From: Metallosphaera yellowstonensis MK1
GTDB taxonomy: Archaea; Thermoproteota; Thermoprotei_A; Sulfolobales; Sulfolobaceae
Length of the DNA stretch: 64,000 nt
Direction: 5' to 3'
Assembly: GCF_000243315.1 (NCBI RefSeq)
Contig: NZ_JH597770.1
Span: 603,740-667,739, forward strand
A program made the translations under genes and the position numbers. Every line of letters begins with the position of its first letter. Position 1 is the first letter of the stretch. Positions 26,750 through 35,012 of this stretch are shown piece by piece. The notes below the pieces were generated by a model, which saw only the letters and a list, made by a program, of their open reading frames with translations, had not been told where the DNA came from and ran no database searches.

Positions 26750-27382
26750 CCAAATCTGCAGGTTACCCGCCTTGAAGTCCGCGTAGGCCTGAGCCAATTC
26801 CCTTACGTCCTTCGCTTTTTTAACCCTTTTAGCTAGATCGCTCAGGGCCTCCCTGTCCTCCAGGGTGTAAGGACCGGACTTAAACAAAAGGAGAGCGCAC
26901 GTCGGATTCATCACGGCCACACTAACGTAGCCCCTAATGAACAGGGAGTCGGCTGTCTCTAAATCTGGCTTAGAGAAGAGACATATACCCGGGTGGGTGT
27001 GAGCCGAGGTAACGCCGTGAGGCATGGGAAGTGTAACCCTATTCTCTTCCCCTTCAAAAATGGCGTACTCTCCCTCATCGGTCGTGAACGCTAAGAACTC
27101 GATCCCAGTCTCCATGGTCTTCCTGGAGAAGGGCAAGAGAACCTCCTTTAGAAAACGTAAGTGCTCTCTCGCTATTTCGAAGTAAATCTGGGTGTATGGC
27201 TGAGGTCCCCTCCCCTTAACCGTGCCCTCCATTCCTCCAACAGTGAACAGGTATTTCAGGTCAGTAGTTGGGGGTTCCTCATACTCCTCGTGTATCTCCT
27301 CTGCCCTGATTAAGAGTGAGTAAAGCCTAGATATCCTCTCTGAGCTCTCATGTCTCCCTAGCCATTCCTCCTTTGCACTCAT
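26729..27382 (-). CDS. JAMM/MPN-like putative metalloprotein
   Basis: The 217-residue protein is not firmly recognised. Residues 128-140 read [13 protein letters not shown], close to the JAMM metalloprotease motif (His-x-His, then Ser-x-x-Asp), but with six rather than seven residues between the second His and Ser137. Glu95 in the preceding strand could be the catalytic glutamate. Known JAMM enzymes remove ubiquitin-like modifiers, and Sulfolobales have the ubiquitin-like Urm1/SAMP proteins, but activity here is only a hypothesis. It overlaps the start of pyrF by 35 bases and is cotranscribed with pyrE-pyrF. Confidence 0.55.
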   Translation of the reverse strand: MSAKEEWLGRHESSERISRLYSLLIRAEEIHEEYEEPPTTDLKYLFTVGGMEGTVKGRGPQPYTQIYFEIAREHLRFLKEVLLPFSRKTMETGIEFLAFTTDEGEYAIFEGEENRVTLPMPHGVTSAHTHPGICLFSKPDLETADSLFIRGYVSVAVMNPTCALLLFKSGPYTLEDREALSDLAKRVKKAKDVRELAQAYADFKAGNLQIWSTPLDR

Positions 27383-28004
27383 TGATAGCTACCTCCTGTT
27401 CTTTAACGATTTTCAATAGCGAGTCAAGGGGTGAATGTGATAAATAAACAGACCTTCCCACTATCTCGAAATCAGCTCCAGCACAAAGGGCAGAGCCCGG
27501 TCTAGCTCCCTGGGCTCCTACTCCTGGGGAGATGATGATCTTATCGGGAAAGTCGGCTCGCGCTCTTCTCACGACTGAGTGCCTAGTGGCAGGTGCGACC
27601 AGTCCCTCTGGATTCACTCCCTTGGTCACTTGAAGGAGGTACTGGTACACTTCATCGCTCCACCCAGGATGGGACATGGAAATGACCAGATAGAGTTCCC
27701 TGTCCTTCAGCTCTCTTCTTAAAGAATCTAAGGCTCCATCGATACCGACGAAGGAGTGAGCAATGAAACCGTCACCCAGACTCTTCAGCTTTGAGGCTAT
27801 AGAGACCATCGTGGAGTCGATGTCGGCTAACTTGAGGTCCAGGATGACCTTGAGGCCTAATCCCTTGGTCAGCTCGCTGACCTTAGAGGGACCCAAATCC
27901 AAGAGGAGAGGCCACCCTACCTTAACTCCCGCCAGGTGATGGGACAACTCCTTAAGTCTCTCCCTGTCCATGGGCACATCTAAGGAGAGTATTACCCTAC
28001 TCAT
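27348..28004 (-). CDS. pyrF: Orotidine 5'-phosphate decarboxylase
   Basis: The 218-residue enzyme decarboxylates OMP to UMP. The catalytic DxKxxD block appears as LDLKLADID (about 56-64), with LSLDVP at the N-terminus and [12 protein letters not shown] and GRSVY (phosphate binding) at the C-terminal end. It is short and archaeal in type. The ATG overlaps the pyrE stop by 4 bases. Confidence 0.96.
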   Translation of the reverse strand: MSRVILSLDVPMDRERLKELSHHLAGVKVGWPLLLDLGPSKVSELTKGLGLKVILDLKLADIDSTMVSIASKLKSLGDGFIAHSFVGIDGALDSLRRELKDRELYLVISMSHPGWSDEVYQYLLQVTKGVNPEGLVAPATRHSVVRRARADFPDKIIISPGVGAQGARPGSALCAGADFEIVGRSVYLSHSPLDSLLKIVKEQEVAINECKGGMARET

Positions 28005-28585
28005 ACGTTTCCCCTCATATACTCAAGAATCTGGGCTCTATCGGTCTCGCTCAACTTGTCCAAGATCGATCTCAAGATCTCCGATATCCTATATATAGCC
28101 CTGAACTCCATTCCCATCTCCCTTAACTTCCTCTCGGCCCCTTCCTCTCTATCAACTATGACTAGAGCCCCTACTACCCTCCCCCCATTTCTAAATACCT
28201 CCAAGGACGCCCTCTCCAATGAGCCTCCGGTTGTGGCAACGTCGTCCACTACTAGGACCTTCTTGTCTGACACTTCAGCCTCAATTAACCTATCGGTCCC
28301 GTGACCCTTCTTCTCTATCCTGACATAACCCATGGGTTTCCCCAACTTACACGCCATAAAGGAAGCCAAGGGAACCCCTCCTGTAGCTACCCCTAAAATC
28401 ACGTCATAATCGATATCCTTGACTCTTTCCATTGCCTCCTCTACGATCTTAAAGAATTCTGGATAGCTAGGCAGTTTCCTCAGGTCTAGGTAATAGGGAC
28501 TAGTCTTCCCAGAGGTCAGGACGAAGTTCCCTATCATGAGGAGCTTTCTCTCCATGAGTACACTTCCTATATTCATGTTGTTCAC
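28001..28585 (-). CDS. pyrE: Orotate phosphoribosyltransferase
   Basis: The 194-residue enzyme makes OMP from orotate and PRPP. The PRPP loop [14 protein letters not shown] lies near residues 109-122 and the [17 protein letters not shown] block near the N-terminus is typical. The GTG at 28585 is 26 bases from the shared TATA box (28607-28614), giving a leaderless message; an ATG three codons later is possible. A GTTGT-TC-ACAAC inverted repeat (28577-28588) overlaps the start. Confidence 0.96.
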   Translation of the reverse strand: MNNMNIGSVLMERKLLMIGNFVLTSGKTSPYYLDLRKLPSYPEFFKIVEEAMERVKDIDYDVILGVATGGVPLASFMACKLGKPMGYVRIEKKGHGTDRLIEAEVSDKKVLVVDDVATTGGSLERASLEVFRNGGRVVGALVIVDREEGAERKLREMGMEFRAIYRISEILRSILDKLSETDRAQILEYMRGNV

Positions 28586-28606
28586 AACCTCAATAGCGGA
28601 AAAGAG

Positions 28607-28614
28607 TTTAAATA
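28607..28614. promoter_or_regulatory. Shared bidirectional TATA box (pyr)
   Basis: TTTAAATA is almost self-complementary and is the only AT-rich box in the 60 bases between pyrE and pyrB. It is centred 26 bases from the leftward pyrE GTG and about 35 bases from the rightward pyrB TTG, which has a short purine-rich Shine-Dalgarno-like GAAGGG. One box therefore appears to serve both halves of the pyrimidine cluster. Confidence 0.55.
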
Positions 28615-28645
28615 CGGTTTTCGTTAAAGGTGTAGAAGGGCTTTA

Positions 28646-29548
28646 TTGCAAGACTTGATATCGATCCTCGACCTCGCTAAGGAGGAGGTCCTGGAAATTT
28701 TCGAGAAAACCGACGCTCTTCTTCGAGGGAAGATCAGGCTGAGGCTTGACGGGAAGATAGTGTCACTGGCCTTCTTCGAACCGAGCACGAGGACCGCCTT
28801 GAGCTTCGAGAGTGCTGCTCTCTCCATGGGAGGACGAGTCCTCGGTTTCACCTCAGAGGAATCTATATCAGTGGCCAAAGGGGAAAATCTAGCAGACACT
28901 GTGAGGATGCTAGACAATTACTCGGATTGCATAGTGATAAGGCACAAGTTCGATGGAGCAGCGAAATTCGCATCAGAGATAGCACAGAAGCCGGTGATAA
29001 ACGCGGGAGATGGCAAGCATGAACATCCCACTCAAACGCTCATAGATCTTTACACCATCAAGAGGATCTTTGGAACTCCTGAAGGTCTAACCTTTGGTCT
29101 CTTGGGGGACCTGAGATACGCCAGGACAGTGAACAGTCTAGTAAGGGGTCTGAAGTTCTTTAGGCCTAAGAAGGTCTATTTGATCTCCCCACCACAACTG
29201 AGACTCAGGGAGGAGATCAGAAACGAACTTGACTACCCGACTGAGGAGAGAGTCGATCCTAGAGACGTGATAGGTGATATTGACGTACTCTACGTCACCA
29301 GAATTCAGAAGGAGAGGTTTCCAGACGAGTCGGAATACGAGAAGGTGAAGGAAAGCTACAGAGTTGACGTAAGGCTAGTAGAGGAGATGAGGAAGGACAG
29401 CGTAATCCTCCATCCACTCCCTAGAGTCACGGAAATAGATAGAAGGATAGATTCCTATCCACAAGCCAAATACTTCCTCCAGGCATCCTTGGCTGTGCCC
29501 TTAAGGTCTGTCCTGCTCCACGAAGTCGTGGGAGGCGTTGAGGCTTGA
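28646..29548 (+). CDS. pyrB: Aspartate carbamoyltransferase catalytic chain
   Basis: The 300-residue enzyme condenses carbamoyl phosphate with aspartate. The carbamoyl-phosphate site [12 protein letters not shown] (about 48-59), the [12 protein letters not shown] block and the HPLPR segment near residue 255 are all intact. The start is TTG. It heads the rightward pyrB-I-K-C-D run, with tight overlaps between genes. Substrate comes from carAB at 4149-8394. Confidence 0.97.
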   Translation: MQDLISILDLAKEEVLEIFEKTDALLRGKIRLRLDGKIVSLAFFEPSTRTALSFESAALSMGGRVLGFTSEESISVAKGENLADTVRMLDNYSDCIVIRHKFDGAAKFASEIAQKPVINAGDGKHEHPTQTLIDLYTIKRIFGTPEGLTFGLLGDLRYARTVNSLVRGLKFFRPKKVYLISPPQLRLREEIRNELDYPTEERVDPRDVIGDIDVLYVTRIQKERFPDESEYEKVKESYRVDVRLVEEMRKDSVILHPLPRVTEIDRRIDSYPQAKYFLQASLAVPLRSVLLHEVVGGVEA

Positions 29549-30012
29549 AGAACGGACTGATAGTGAGCAAGATCAAGAACGGCACTGTAATAGATCACAT
29601 ACCTGCAGGTAGGGCGTTGGCAGTGCTGAGGGTCTTAGGAATAAGGGGGCAGGAAGGCTATAGAATAGCGTTGGTCATGAATGTGGAGAGTAGCAAGATG
29701 GGGAGAAAGGACATCCTCAAGATTGAGGAAAGGGCCATTGAGGAGAGGGAGGCTGAGCTCATAACGTTGATAGCCCCTGAGGCAACTATAAACATCGTAA
29801 AGGATTATGAGGTAGTGGAGAAGAGAAAGCAGAAGGTTCCAGATAAGATAACAGGTCTACTAAGGTGTACTAACCCCTCCTGTATAACAAATAACGATCC
29901 TGAAGCGGCCACAAAATTCAAGACACTTAGGAAGTCACCAATAGAGCTCGTCTGCGAGTATTGCGAGACCAGAATAACCGAACAGGAGGTATTGAGGCAG
30001 ATCTTGGAATGA
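29545..30012 (+). CDS. pyrI: Aspartate carbamoyltransferase regulatory chain
   Basis: The 155-residue subunit binds nucleotide effectors and joins PyrB trimers. The C-terminal zinc domain has CTNPSC and CEYC as the four ligands. The N-terminal allosteric domain starts [19 protein letters not shown]. The start is TTG overlapping the pyrB stop (TTGA). Its presence suggests E. coli-like allosteric control of the first pyrimidine step. Confidence 0.96.
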   Translation: MKNGLIVSKIKNGTVIDHIPAGRALAVLRVLGIRGQEGYRIALVMNVESSKMGRKDILKIEERAIEEREAELITLIAPEATINIVKDYEVVEKRKQKVPDKITGLLRCTNPSCITNNDPEAATKFKTLRKSPIELVCEYCETRITEQEVLRQILE

Positions 30013-30602
30013 TGTATTCTAAAGTACTCAGGGTTGAGCCAACCAGGGAAAGTACGAGAGTTCTCCTGGAGTATTACGGTAAGGAACCGTCACCTGGCCA
30101 ATTCGTTGGGCTCGTGTTCCCAGGCGAGAGTGAGATACCGCTAGGGGTAACCGATTACAAGGAAGGCGAGTTGGAGCTGTACGTGGATTCGGAGAGGTTG
30201 GTCCAGTATCTTCGTAAGATGAGCAGGGTGATAGTGGAAGGGCCTTTTGGAAAGCCAGTTGAGATTCGAGGGAACGTCATGGGGATAGCTGTAGGGAGGT
30301 TATATCATGACCTCCTCTATCCCCTGAGGATTGCCAAGAGGAAAGGGTACCAGGCCTCCTTGAACTGCGAGTCTTGCACGGACGAGTTCCAGAGGCCCAG
30401 TCAAGAGGTGAGATGGGATCTAATCCTAGCCTCAGTTCCCTTGGAGTTCATTAAGACTCTTCCCCGTAACACGTTAGTTTACGTCAGGTGGGTCAAGATG
30501 AACTGTATGATGGGAGTATGTGGGGTCTGTAATGTGAAGGGGTTCCTTCCCTGTGTGGAGGGACCCTTCATGGAGGTGGAAAAAGTTGTGGATAAAGGGT
30601 AA
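30009..30602 (+). CDS. pyrK: Dihydroorotate dehydrogenase electron-transfer subunit
   Basis: The 197-residue protein is a PyrK-like ferredoxin-reductase-fold subunit. The C-terminal 2Fe-2S ligands are in CMMGVCGVC plus a Cys eight positions later (NVKGFLPC). It is shorter and more divergent than bacterial PyrK (about 250 residues). The Sulfolobus PyrDK enzyme has been described as a separate type (1S) that does not use NAD, and this gene fits that type. The ATG at 30009 overlaps the pyrI stop; the frame is open 48 bases further but that part is inside pyrI. Confidence 0.85.
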   Translation: MMYSKVLRVEPTRESTRVLLEYYGKEPSPGQFVGLVFPGESEIPLGVTDYKEGELELYVDSERLVQYLRKMSRVIVEGPFGKPVEIRGNVMGIAVGRLYHDLLYPLRIAKRKGYQASLNCESCTDEFQRPSQEVRWDLILASVPLEFIKTLPRNTLVYVRWVKMNCMMGVCGVCNVKGFLPCVEGPFMEVEKVVDKG

Positions 30603-31737
30603 GATTTACCTGAGGGGTCTAGAGGAGGCCTGCGTGTCATTCGATAGGAGGATTAAGGAGATCAGGAAGGAGTGCAGACCAGACCTTAAGCTTCCCTCAG
30701 ACTCTTACGTGTTCCCAGCAGGTGTAGATATGCACGTTCACCTCAGGGGACTCGAGCTCTCCTATAAGGAGACTATAGCCTCAGGGACGTCAGAGGCCGT
30801 CTATGGGGGGATTGGGGTGGTGGTGGACATGCCTAACACTGTTCCAATAATCAACAGCGTGGAGACCATTAGATTGAGACTCTCAGAGTTAGGGAACTAC
30901 TCCAGGTGCGACTACGGAATTTACTCCGGGGTGACTCAGGATAAGGGAGTCGCTAAAATGCCCATAGCCGGATTCAAGGTATTCCCAGAGGACCTTGAGA
31001 GAGACATACAGTGGATATTGGAATCTCCGATGGTCAAGGTCTTGCACCCAGAGATACCTATGTCCCTGAGGCCTGGGAGACACAATAGGAGGTTATGGCA
31101 GGAATTGGCGTCCCTCTACCTTGTCAGAGGGAACTTTCACGTGACTCACACCACTAGTTTGGATACCATTAAGCTAGCAAAAAGGATGGGCTTCTCGACC
31201 GATTTCACTCCCCATCACCTTCTAGTTCCAGGAGAGACGGATTGCCTGTCTAAGGTCAACCCGCCCATAAGGGGCAAGAGTGAGAGGAACAGTCTCCTCA
31301 TAGCTCTAACCGAGGCTGATGCGGTAGCTAGTGACCACGCGCCTCACTCAGTAAAGGAGAAGTCCTTCCCCATTGAGTTATGTCCTCCAGGGATTGCAGC
31401 CGTGTCCTTCACCCTACCCTTTATCTTCACCCTAGCTCTCAGGGGTGCTATAACATTGGGTAGGGCAGTGGAACTAATCTCCACAAACCCCTCCAGGATT
31501 CTTGGGATCCCCGCGGGGGAGATAGCTGTGGGGAACTTAGCAAACTTCGTGATCATAAGGAGGGAGAGATGGAGATACTCCACTACCTTCAGCAAGATGA
31601 CACACACACCATTAGACGGCTTTCCCTTGGATGCCACAGTTTATGCGACCATAGTGGAAGGTAAGGTAGCTTATCAGGACGGAAACGTTTTCCCGGTGAG
31701 GGGATCCAATGTATTCGACAAGAGTGGCAGGACTTAA
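30586..31737 (+). CDS. pyrC: Dihydroorotase
   Basis: The 383-residue amidohydrolase cyclises carbamoyl aspartate to dihydroorotate. Zinc ligands are H50/H52 (DMHVHLRG), further His residues in FHVTHTTSLD, and Asp in ASDHAPHS near residue 253. The start is set at TTG 30586, giving [11 protein letters not shown], the normal dihydroorotase N-terminus; an ATG at 30553 adds 11 residues that only translate the end of pyrK out of frame. The 3' end overlaps pyrD by 29 bases. Confidence 0.93.
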   Translation: MWIKGKIYLRGLEEACVSFDRRIKEIRKECRPDLKLPSDSYVFPAGVDMHVHLRGLELSYKETIASGTSEAVYGGIGVVVDMPNTVPIINSVETIRLRLSELGNYSRCDYGIYSGVTQDKGVAKMPIAGFKVFPEDLERDIQWILESPMVKVLHPEIPMSLRPGRHNRRLWQELASLYLVRGNFHVTHTTSLDTIKLAKRMGFSTDFTPHHLLVPGETDCLSKVNPPIRGKSERNSLLIALTEADAVASDHAPHSVKEKSFPIELCPPGIAAVSFTLPFIFTLALRGAITLGRAVELISTNPSRILGIPAGEIAVGNLANFVIIRRERWRYSTTFSKMTHTPLDGFPLDATVYATIVEGKVAYQDGNVFPVRGSNVFDKSGRT

Positions 31738-32581
31738 TTTGAACGACCCATTCGTCATCGCTTCTGGTGTTATCCCAGAAGTACCTGGACTCATGAGGAG
31801 AGTTTGCCACCAATACAGACCCGCAGCCATAACGACCAAGACTTTCACACTGTATCCCGTAGAATCTCATCACTCCCCCACAATCGTTAAAGTTGGAGAA
31901 GGCTGTTACATCAACGCCATAGGTCTAGGGAATCCTGGAATCAGGGCGTTGGAACCCAACGAGTGCGTCCAGATAGTGAGCATAGGTGGGAGTTCCCTAG
32001 AGGAAATGGTCCAGGCCTCCTTGGAGGGGGAGAGATACGCCAATGCCATAGAGCTGAATCTGAGCAGTCCAAATAGGAGAGGGTACGGAGCTGACACAGC
32101 CAGCCTAGTTTCTGATATAGTTTCTGCAGTGAAGTCGAGCGTGAAGAGGCCGGTCTTGGTAAAACTGGGACCATGGGACAATGTCCTCTCCCTAGCAGGG
32201 AAAGCGCTAGACGCGGGAGCAGACGGGCTGACGTTAATCAACACGATGAAGGGAATGGTAGTAGATGTAGAGGAATTCAAGCCAATCCTGAGTTACGGTA
32301 CTGGAGGAATTTCAGGTAGGTGTATACACAACCTGGCTGTGAGAATAATTTATGAGGTGTACAGAGAGTACAACCCAGATATAATAGGTGTTGGAGGAGT
32401 TTTCACCCTCGACGATGCGTTAGAGCTCTTATCTGTGGGTGCAAAGGCTGTAGGTATAGCTAGTCTTATAATAGAGAGCGGATTTGAGGCAATTCCTAAG
32501 TTAAGGGCCTCTCTCTCCCTTTACCTACAGAGGAAGGGATTAAAACTCGAAGACATTATAGGAAGGGCAGTGAAACGATGA
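31709..32581 (+). CDS. pyrD: Dihydroorotate dehydrogenase (type 1S-like)
   Basis: The 290-residue flavoprotein oxidises dihydroorotate to orotate. The active-site loop reads ELNLSSPNRRGYGAD: the position occupied by catalytic Cys in class 1 enzymes is Ser (about residue 120), as reported for the Sulfolobus type 1S enzyme. FMN-binding GVGGVFTLDDALELLSVGAKAVGIAS lies near the C-terminus. GGTGAGG at 31695-31701 is a clear Shine-Dalgarno site upstream of the ATG. It forms a complex with PyrK. Confidence 0.95.
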   Translation: MYSTRVAGLNLNDPFVIASGVIPEVPGLMRRVCHQYRPAAITTKTFTLYPVESHHSPTIVKVGEGCYINAIGLGNPGIRALEPNECVQIVSIGGSSLEEMVQASLEGERYANAIELNLSSPNRRGYGADTASLVSDIVSAVKSSVKRPVLVKLGPWDNVLSLAGKALDAGADGLTLINTMKGMVVDVEEFKPILSYGTGGISGRCIHNLAVRIIYEVYREYNPDIIGVGGVFTLDDALELLSVGAKAVGIASLIIESGFEAIPKLRASLSLYLQRKGLKLEDIIGRAVKR

Positions 32582-32871
32582 GGATAAGCATGAAGGGCAG
32601 GGATATGGAGACTTTAGTGTTCCTGGGTAGGGTTAAGGCCGTGAACGTTGAGTTCTGTAACGATTCCAAGACTATGGCCAAGGTTGTGGCTAAACTGGAC
32701 ACCGAGGAAGAGGTCGAAACGGAGTGTATCCCCACCAGGGCAGCTGGGAAGATCTCCACGGTAATGAAACACTACCTTAGGTTGGGAGTAGGAAAATATA
32801 TAATCACCAATGATAAGGTCAGCGGTAACGTGGATACGGAGGGAGGAGAAGATGAAGTTCAGGATCGATAA
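32578..32871 (+). CDS. Hypothetical protein in the pyr run
   Basis: This 97-residue protein is not recognised. It is strand-rich (ETLVFLGRVKAVNVEFC, MAKVVAKLDTEEEVETEC) with a final helix-strand (MKHYLRLGVGKYIITNDKV) and two Cys. The ATG overlaps the pyrD stop (ATGA), so it is cotranslated with the pyrimidine genes, and the 3' end overlaps the next gene by 20 bases. No membrane segment. Confidence 0.6.
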   Translation: MRISMKGRDMETLVFLGRVKAVNVEFCNDSKTMAKVVAKLDTEEEVETECIPTRAAGKISTVMKHYLRLGVGKYIITNDKVSGNVDTEGGEDEVQDR

Positions 32872-33181
32872 ACTTCCCAAGAGCGACGAGGACTTGGAGG
32901 AAATACAGAGGGAGGTAGAATCCACACACTCCCACGAGCACGAACATCACCATCACGGTGAGGAAGAGTTAGAGTCAATAATAGGAGAACTTTACGCCAA
33001 TTATCAGAACCTTCAGGCCAGAGTTCAAGAGCTCGAGGAGCAGAACGAAAAGTACAGGAAAGAAATCTCGACGCTTTACGAACTCCTGAAACACTCCCTT
33101 AGGCTGTCGACTGCCTCAGATCAGGCCGAAAAGTCTAAAATACTAAGGGAGATCCTTGCCGTGTTAGATAATGAGTCTTGA
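32852..33181 (+). CDS. His-rich coiled-coil protein
   Basis: This 109-residue protein is not recognised. Residues about 25-36 are a His/Glu cluster ([10 protein letters not shown]), a likely divalent-metal-binding stretch. Residues about 37-80 are a coiled coil ([33 protein letters not shown] without breaks in heptads). The ATG at 32852 follows GGGAGGAG, a strong Shine-Dalgarno site, and is preferred over an upstream ATG at 32810. It overlaps the marC start by 11 bases, so a link to metal or membrane transport is possible from context only. Confidence 0.65.
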   Translation: MKFRIDKLPKSDEDLEEIQREVESTHSHEHEHHHHGEEELESIIGELYANYQNLQARVQELEEQNEKYRKEISTLYELLKHSLRLSTASDQAEKSKILREILAVLDNES

Positions 33182-33773
33182 GTCTGTATTAATAATAGCA
33201 GTGAAAGTTTTCGCGGTCATGGACCCGTTCTCCATAATCCCGTATATTCTCTCCATATTTGAGGAGGCCACACAGGGCGATGAAAAGATGAGGTGGACAG
33301 CCCTTGTGAATAAGGTTGAGGTCGCAGTAATCATTTTAGTCCTAATCTTCTCCCTCATGGGGCGACCACTACTAAACTTCTTGGGGTTGCAACCATACTC
33401 CCTTGAAATCGGGGGAGGGATACTTCTTCTCTATCTAGGAATAGATACCCTAGGAGGGTTTCAGCAACTGAAGTTCGTGTCGAAGAGGCTTGAAGAGGCT
33501 GTAGTTACACCAATAGCTACTCCCCTCATAGTAGGTCCTGGAACCATGACGGCGCTTATATCGCTATCGGTTCAGAACAGTGTTATAGACCTAGTTTTGG
33601 GTAGCCTAGTGGCAGCATTTCTCACTTATCTCGTTCTACTGAGTGGGCCTCTCCTGATCAAGGTACTAGGAAGGACGGGAACCGTGGCAGCGGGAAGGTT
33701 TACAGCCATCATCATAGCAGCCTTCGGGGTTCAGCTAATTATTAGTGGAATATCTCAAGTTAAATTGGCGTGA
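33171..33773 (+). CDS. MarC-family membrane protein
   Basis: The 200-residue integral membrane protein has about six hydrophobic segments and the MarC/UPF0056 N-terminus ([20 protein letters not shown]). The family core [18 protein letters not shown] lies near residues 110-127. Despite its name the family's function is unsettled; it is not a proven drug exporter. The start overlaps the His-rich gene. Confidence 0.88.
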   Translation: MSLESVLIIAVKVFAVMDPFSIIPYILSIFEEATQGDEKMRWTALVNKVEVAVIILVLIFSLMGRPLLNFLGLQPYSLEIGGGILLLYLGIDTLGGFQQLKFVSKRLEEAVVTPIATPLIVGPGTMTALISLSVQNSVIDLVLGSLVAAFLTYLVLLSGPLLIKVLGRTGTVAAGRFTAIIIAAFGVQLIISGISQVKLA

Positions 33774-33803
33774 GAATCCCAGGACTAACTAAAAAATTTT
33801 TAA

Positions 33804-33828
33804 TCCCGAAGGAGAAGTCATATCGGGA
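33804..33828. promoter_or_regulatory. Inverted repeat before Lrp gene
   Basis: TCCCGA and TCGGGA separated by 13 bases lie between the TATA-like AATTTTTAA (about 33795-33803) and the ATG at 33832. Lrp-type regulators often bind such sites in their own promoters. Confidence 0.4.
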
Positions 33829-33831
33829 CAA

Positions 33832-34302
33832 ATGACAAGTGATGGCAAAAGGAGGGTAGATTTAGACACAATAGACAGAAGACTCCTCATAGAATTACTC
33901 AGGGACTCGAGGGTGAGCCTAAGGAGACTTTCAGAGGAAATGAACGTCTCTCCTGCCACTCTTCACAACAGGCTCACCAAACTCGTCCAAGAGGGTGTGA
34001 TAAAGGGTTTCACAGCCCTCGTGGATTATACGAAGTTGGGTTACTCCCTCTCAGCCATCATCATGGTCAAGGTGAATGGAAAATACCTGGTTGAGTTCGA
34101 GAGGGAAATAGCCAACACGGACAACATCGTGGCAGTTTACGACGTTGTGGGAGAATATGACGTTGTGCTCATTGCCAAGTTCAGGAGTGTCGAAGATCTG
34201 GACGTTTTCCTGAAACAATTGCTCAAAAACAGCAAGGTGGAGAGAACGTATACCAGCATAGTCCTTAACGCGGTCAAAGAGGATCCAAGAGTTAAAATAT
34301 AA
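33832..34302 (+). CDS. Lrp/AsnC family transcriptional regulator
   Basis: The 156-residue protein has an N-terminal HTH ([37 protein letters not shown], about 16-52) and a C-terminal RAM effector domain (about 70-145) with [15 protein letters not shown]. It probably responds to an amino acid, although no ligand can be read from the sequence. It is monocistronic, with a TATA box and inverted repeat upstream and a T-rich stretch after the stop. Confidence 0.9.
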   Translation: MTSDGKRRVDLDTIDRRLLIELLRDSRVSLRRLSEEMNVSPATLHNRLTKLVQEGVIKGFTALVDYTKLGYSLSAIIMVKVNGKYLVEFEREIANTDNIVAVYDVVGEYDVVLIAKFRSVEDLDVFLKQLLKNSKVERTYTSIVLNAVKEDPRVKI

Positions 34303-34303
34303 C

Positions 34304-34320
34304 GTTTTGCTATTATTTTT
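34304..34320 (+). terminator. T-rich terminator candidate
   Basis: Two T runs (TTTT at 34304-34307 and TTTTT at 34316-34320) follow the Lrp stop codon. Archaeal transcription ends at such U-runs without needing a hairpin. Confidence 0.45.
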
Positions 34321-34395
34321 GCGTTGACATCTAAATTCTGATCCAAAACCTTTATATATGAAACCATGGGCTTAGCATATATATGGTGTTTTAGG

Positions 34396-34701
34396 ATGCA
34401 GTTTTGTCCTAAAGACGGAGGTCTCATGGTACCCACTAAGAAGGGGAACAAGGAGATTCTGAAGTGTAACAAGTGTGGGTACGAAATGCCCCTGGACAAG
34501 AAAGCCAAGAAGGCCTACGAGATAAAGGAGAACAGGGGCAAGTCGGGTAAAGTTCTCACTACTTCCATAGTGAGCGAAAATGAGGGCAGGAGGAGGGAGG
34601 ACGATGAGTGGCAACAGGAGAGGGAGGAGTACTACAAGGAGGTAGGCCTTGAGTTATTGAGGGAGGAGTTGGAAGGTACAGAGGAACACGAGGAGGAGTA
34701 A
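34396..34701 (+). CDS. TFS N-ribbon-like zinc protein
   Basis: The 101-residue protein begins like transcription factor S/RpoM ([13 protein letters not shown]...[10 protein letters not shown]): an RPA12-type N-terminal zinc ribbon in which the second Cys is Asp (CPKD). After residue about 50, where TFS has a linker and a catalytic C-terminal ribbon with an Asp-Glu hairpin, this protein has only a charged, Glu-rich tail. It therefore cannot stimulate RNA cleavage in the TFS manner but may still dock on RNA polymerase. The ATG at 34396 is preferred over one 30 bases upstream because it gives the family N-terminus. Confidence 0.7.
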   Translation: MQFCPKDGGLMVPTKKGNKEILKCNKCGYEMPLDKKAKKAYEIKENRGKSGKVLTTSIVSENEGRRREDDEWQQEREEYYKEVGLELLREELEGTEEHEEE

Positions 34702-34768
34702 GGATCTTCTAAATAAATTGTCTTTAACACCGCAAATATTATATTGTCAGTTCTATTATCATTCCCTT

Positions 34769-35002
34769 ATGAGAATCAACGAAACCACGAACAGATATTC
34801 GCTGAAGGTGGGAAGAAGGAACCTGTTGATAGAGGAATTGAAGAATGAGAGAGGCGAAAAAATATTCTCTATTCTTCAAACCATCTATGCTACCACTCTA
34901 GATGATAAGGAGTGGTTGGCCGATACCTCAAATGTCAAACCTTTGGACAGGAAAAACCTTGATCCTGAGCTGAAGAAGTTCCTAAAGGTTATCGGGATCT
35001 GA
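34769..35002 (+). CDS. Hypothetical protein, 77 residues
   Basis: Not recognised. It is small and charged, with a strand-rich start ([20 protein letters not shown]) and a helical end ([13 protein letters not shown]). The ATG at 34769 lies 27 bases after AATATTATATT (34737-34747), so the message is leaderless. An open stretch upstream to 34718 is ignored for that reason. It is followed after 10 bases by a radical SAM gene and is probably cotranscribed with it. Confidence 0.6.
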   Translation: MRINETTNRYSLKVGRRNLLIEELKNERGEKIFSILQTIYATTLDDKEWLADTSNVKPLDRKNLDPELKKFLKVIGI

Positions 35003-35012
35003 GGTGATCTCC

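Noticed and set aside
30553-30585. ATG start for pyrC inside pyrK
   Set aside because: The Trp-rich segment is an out-of-frame reading of pyrK; the TTG at 30586 gives the usual dihydroorotase N-terminus.
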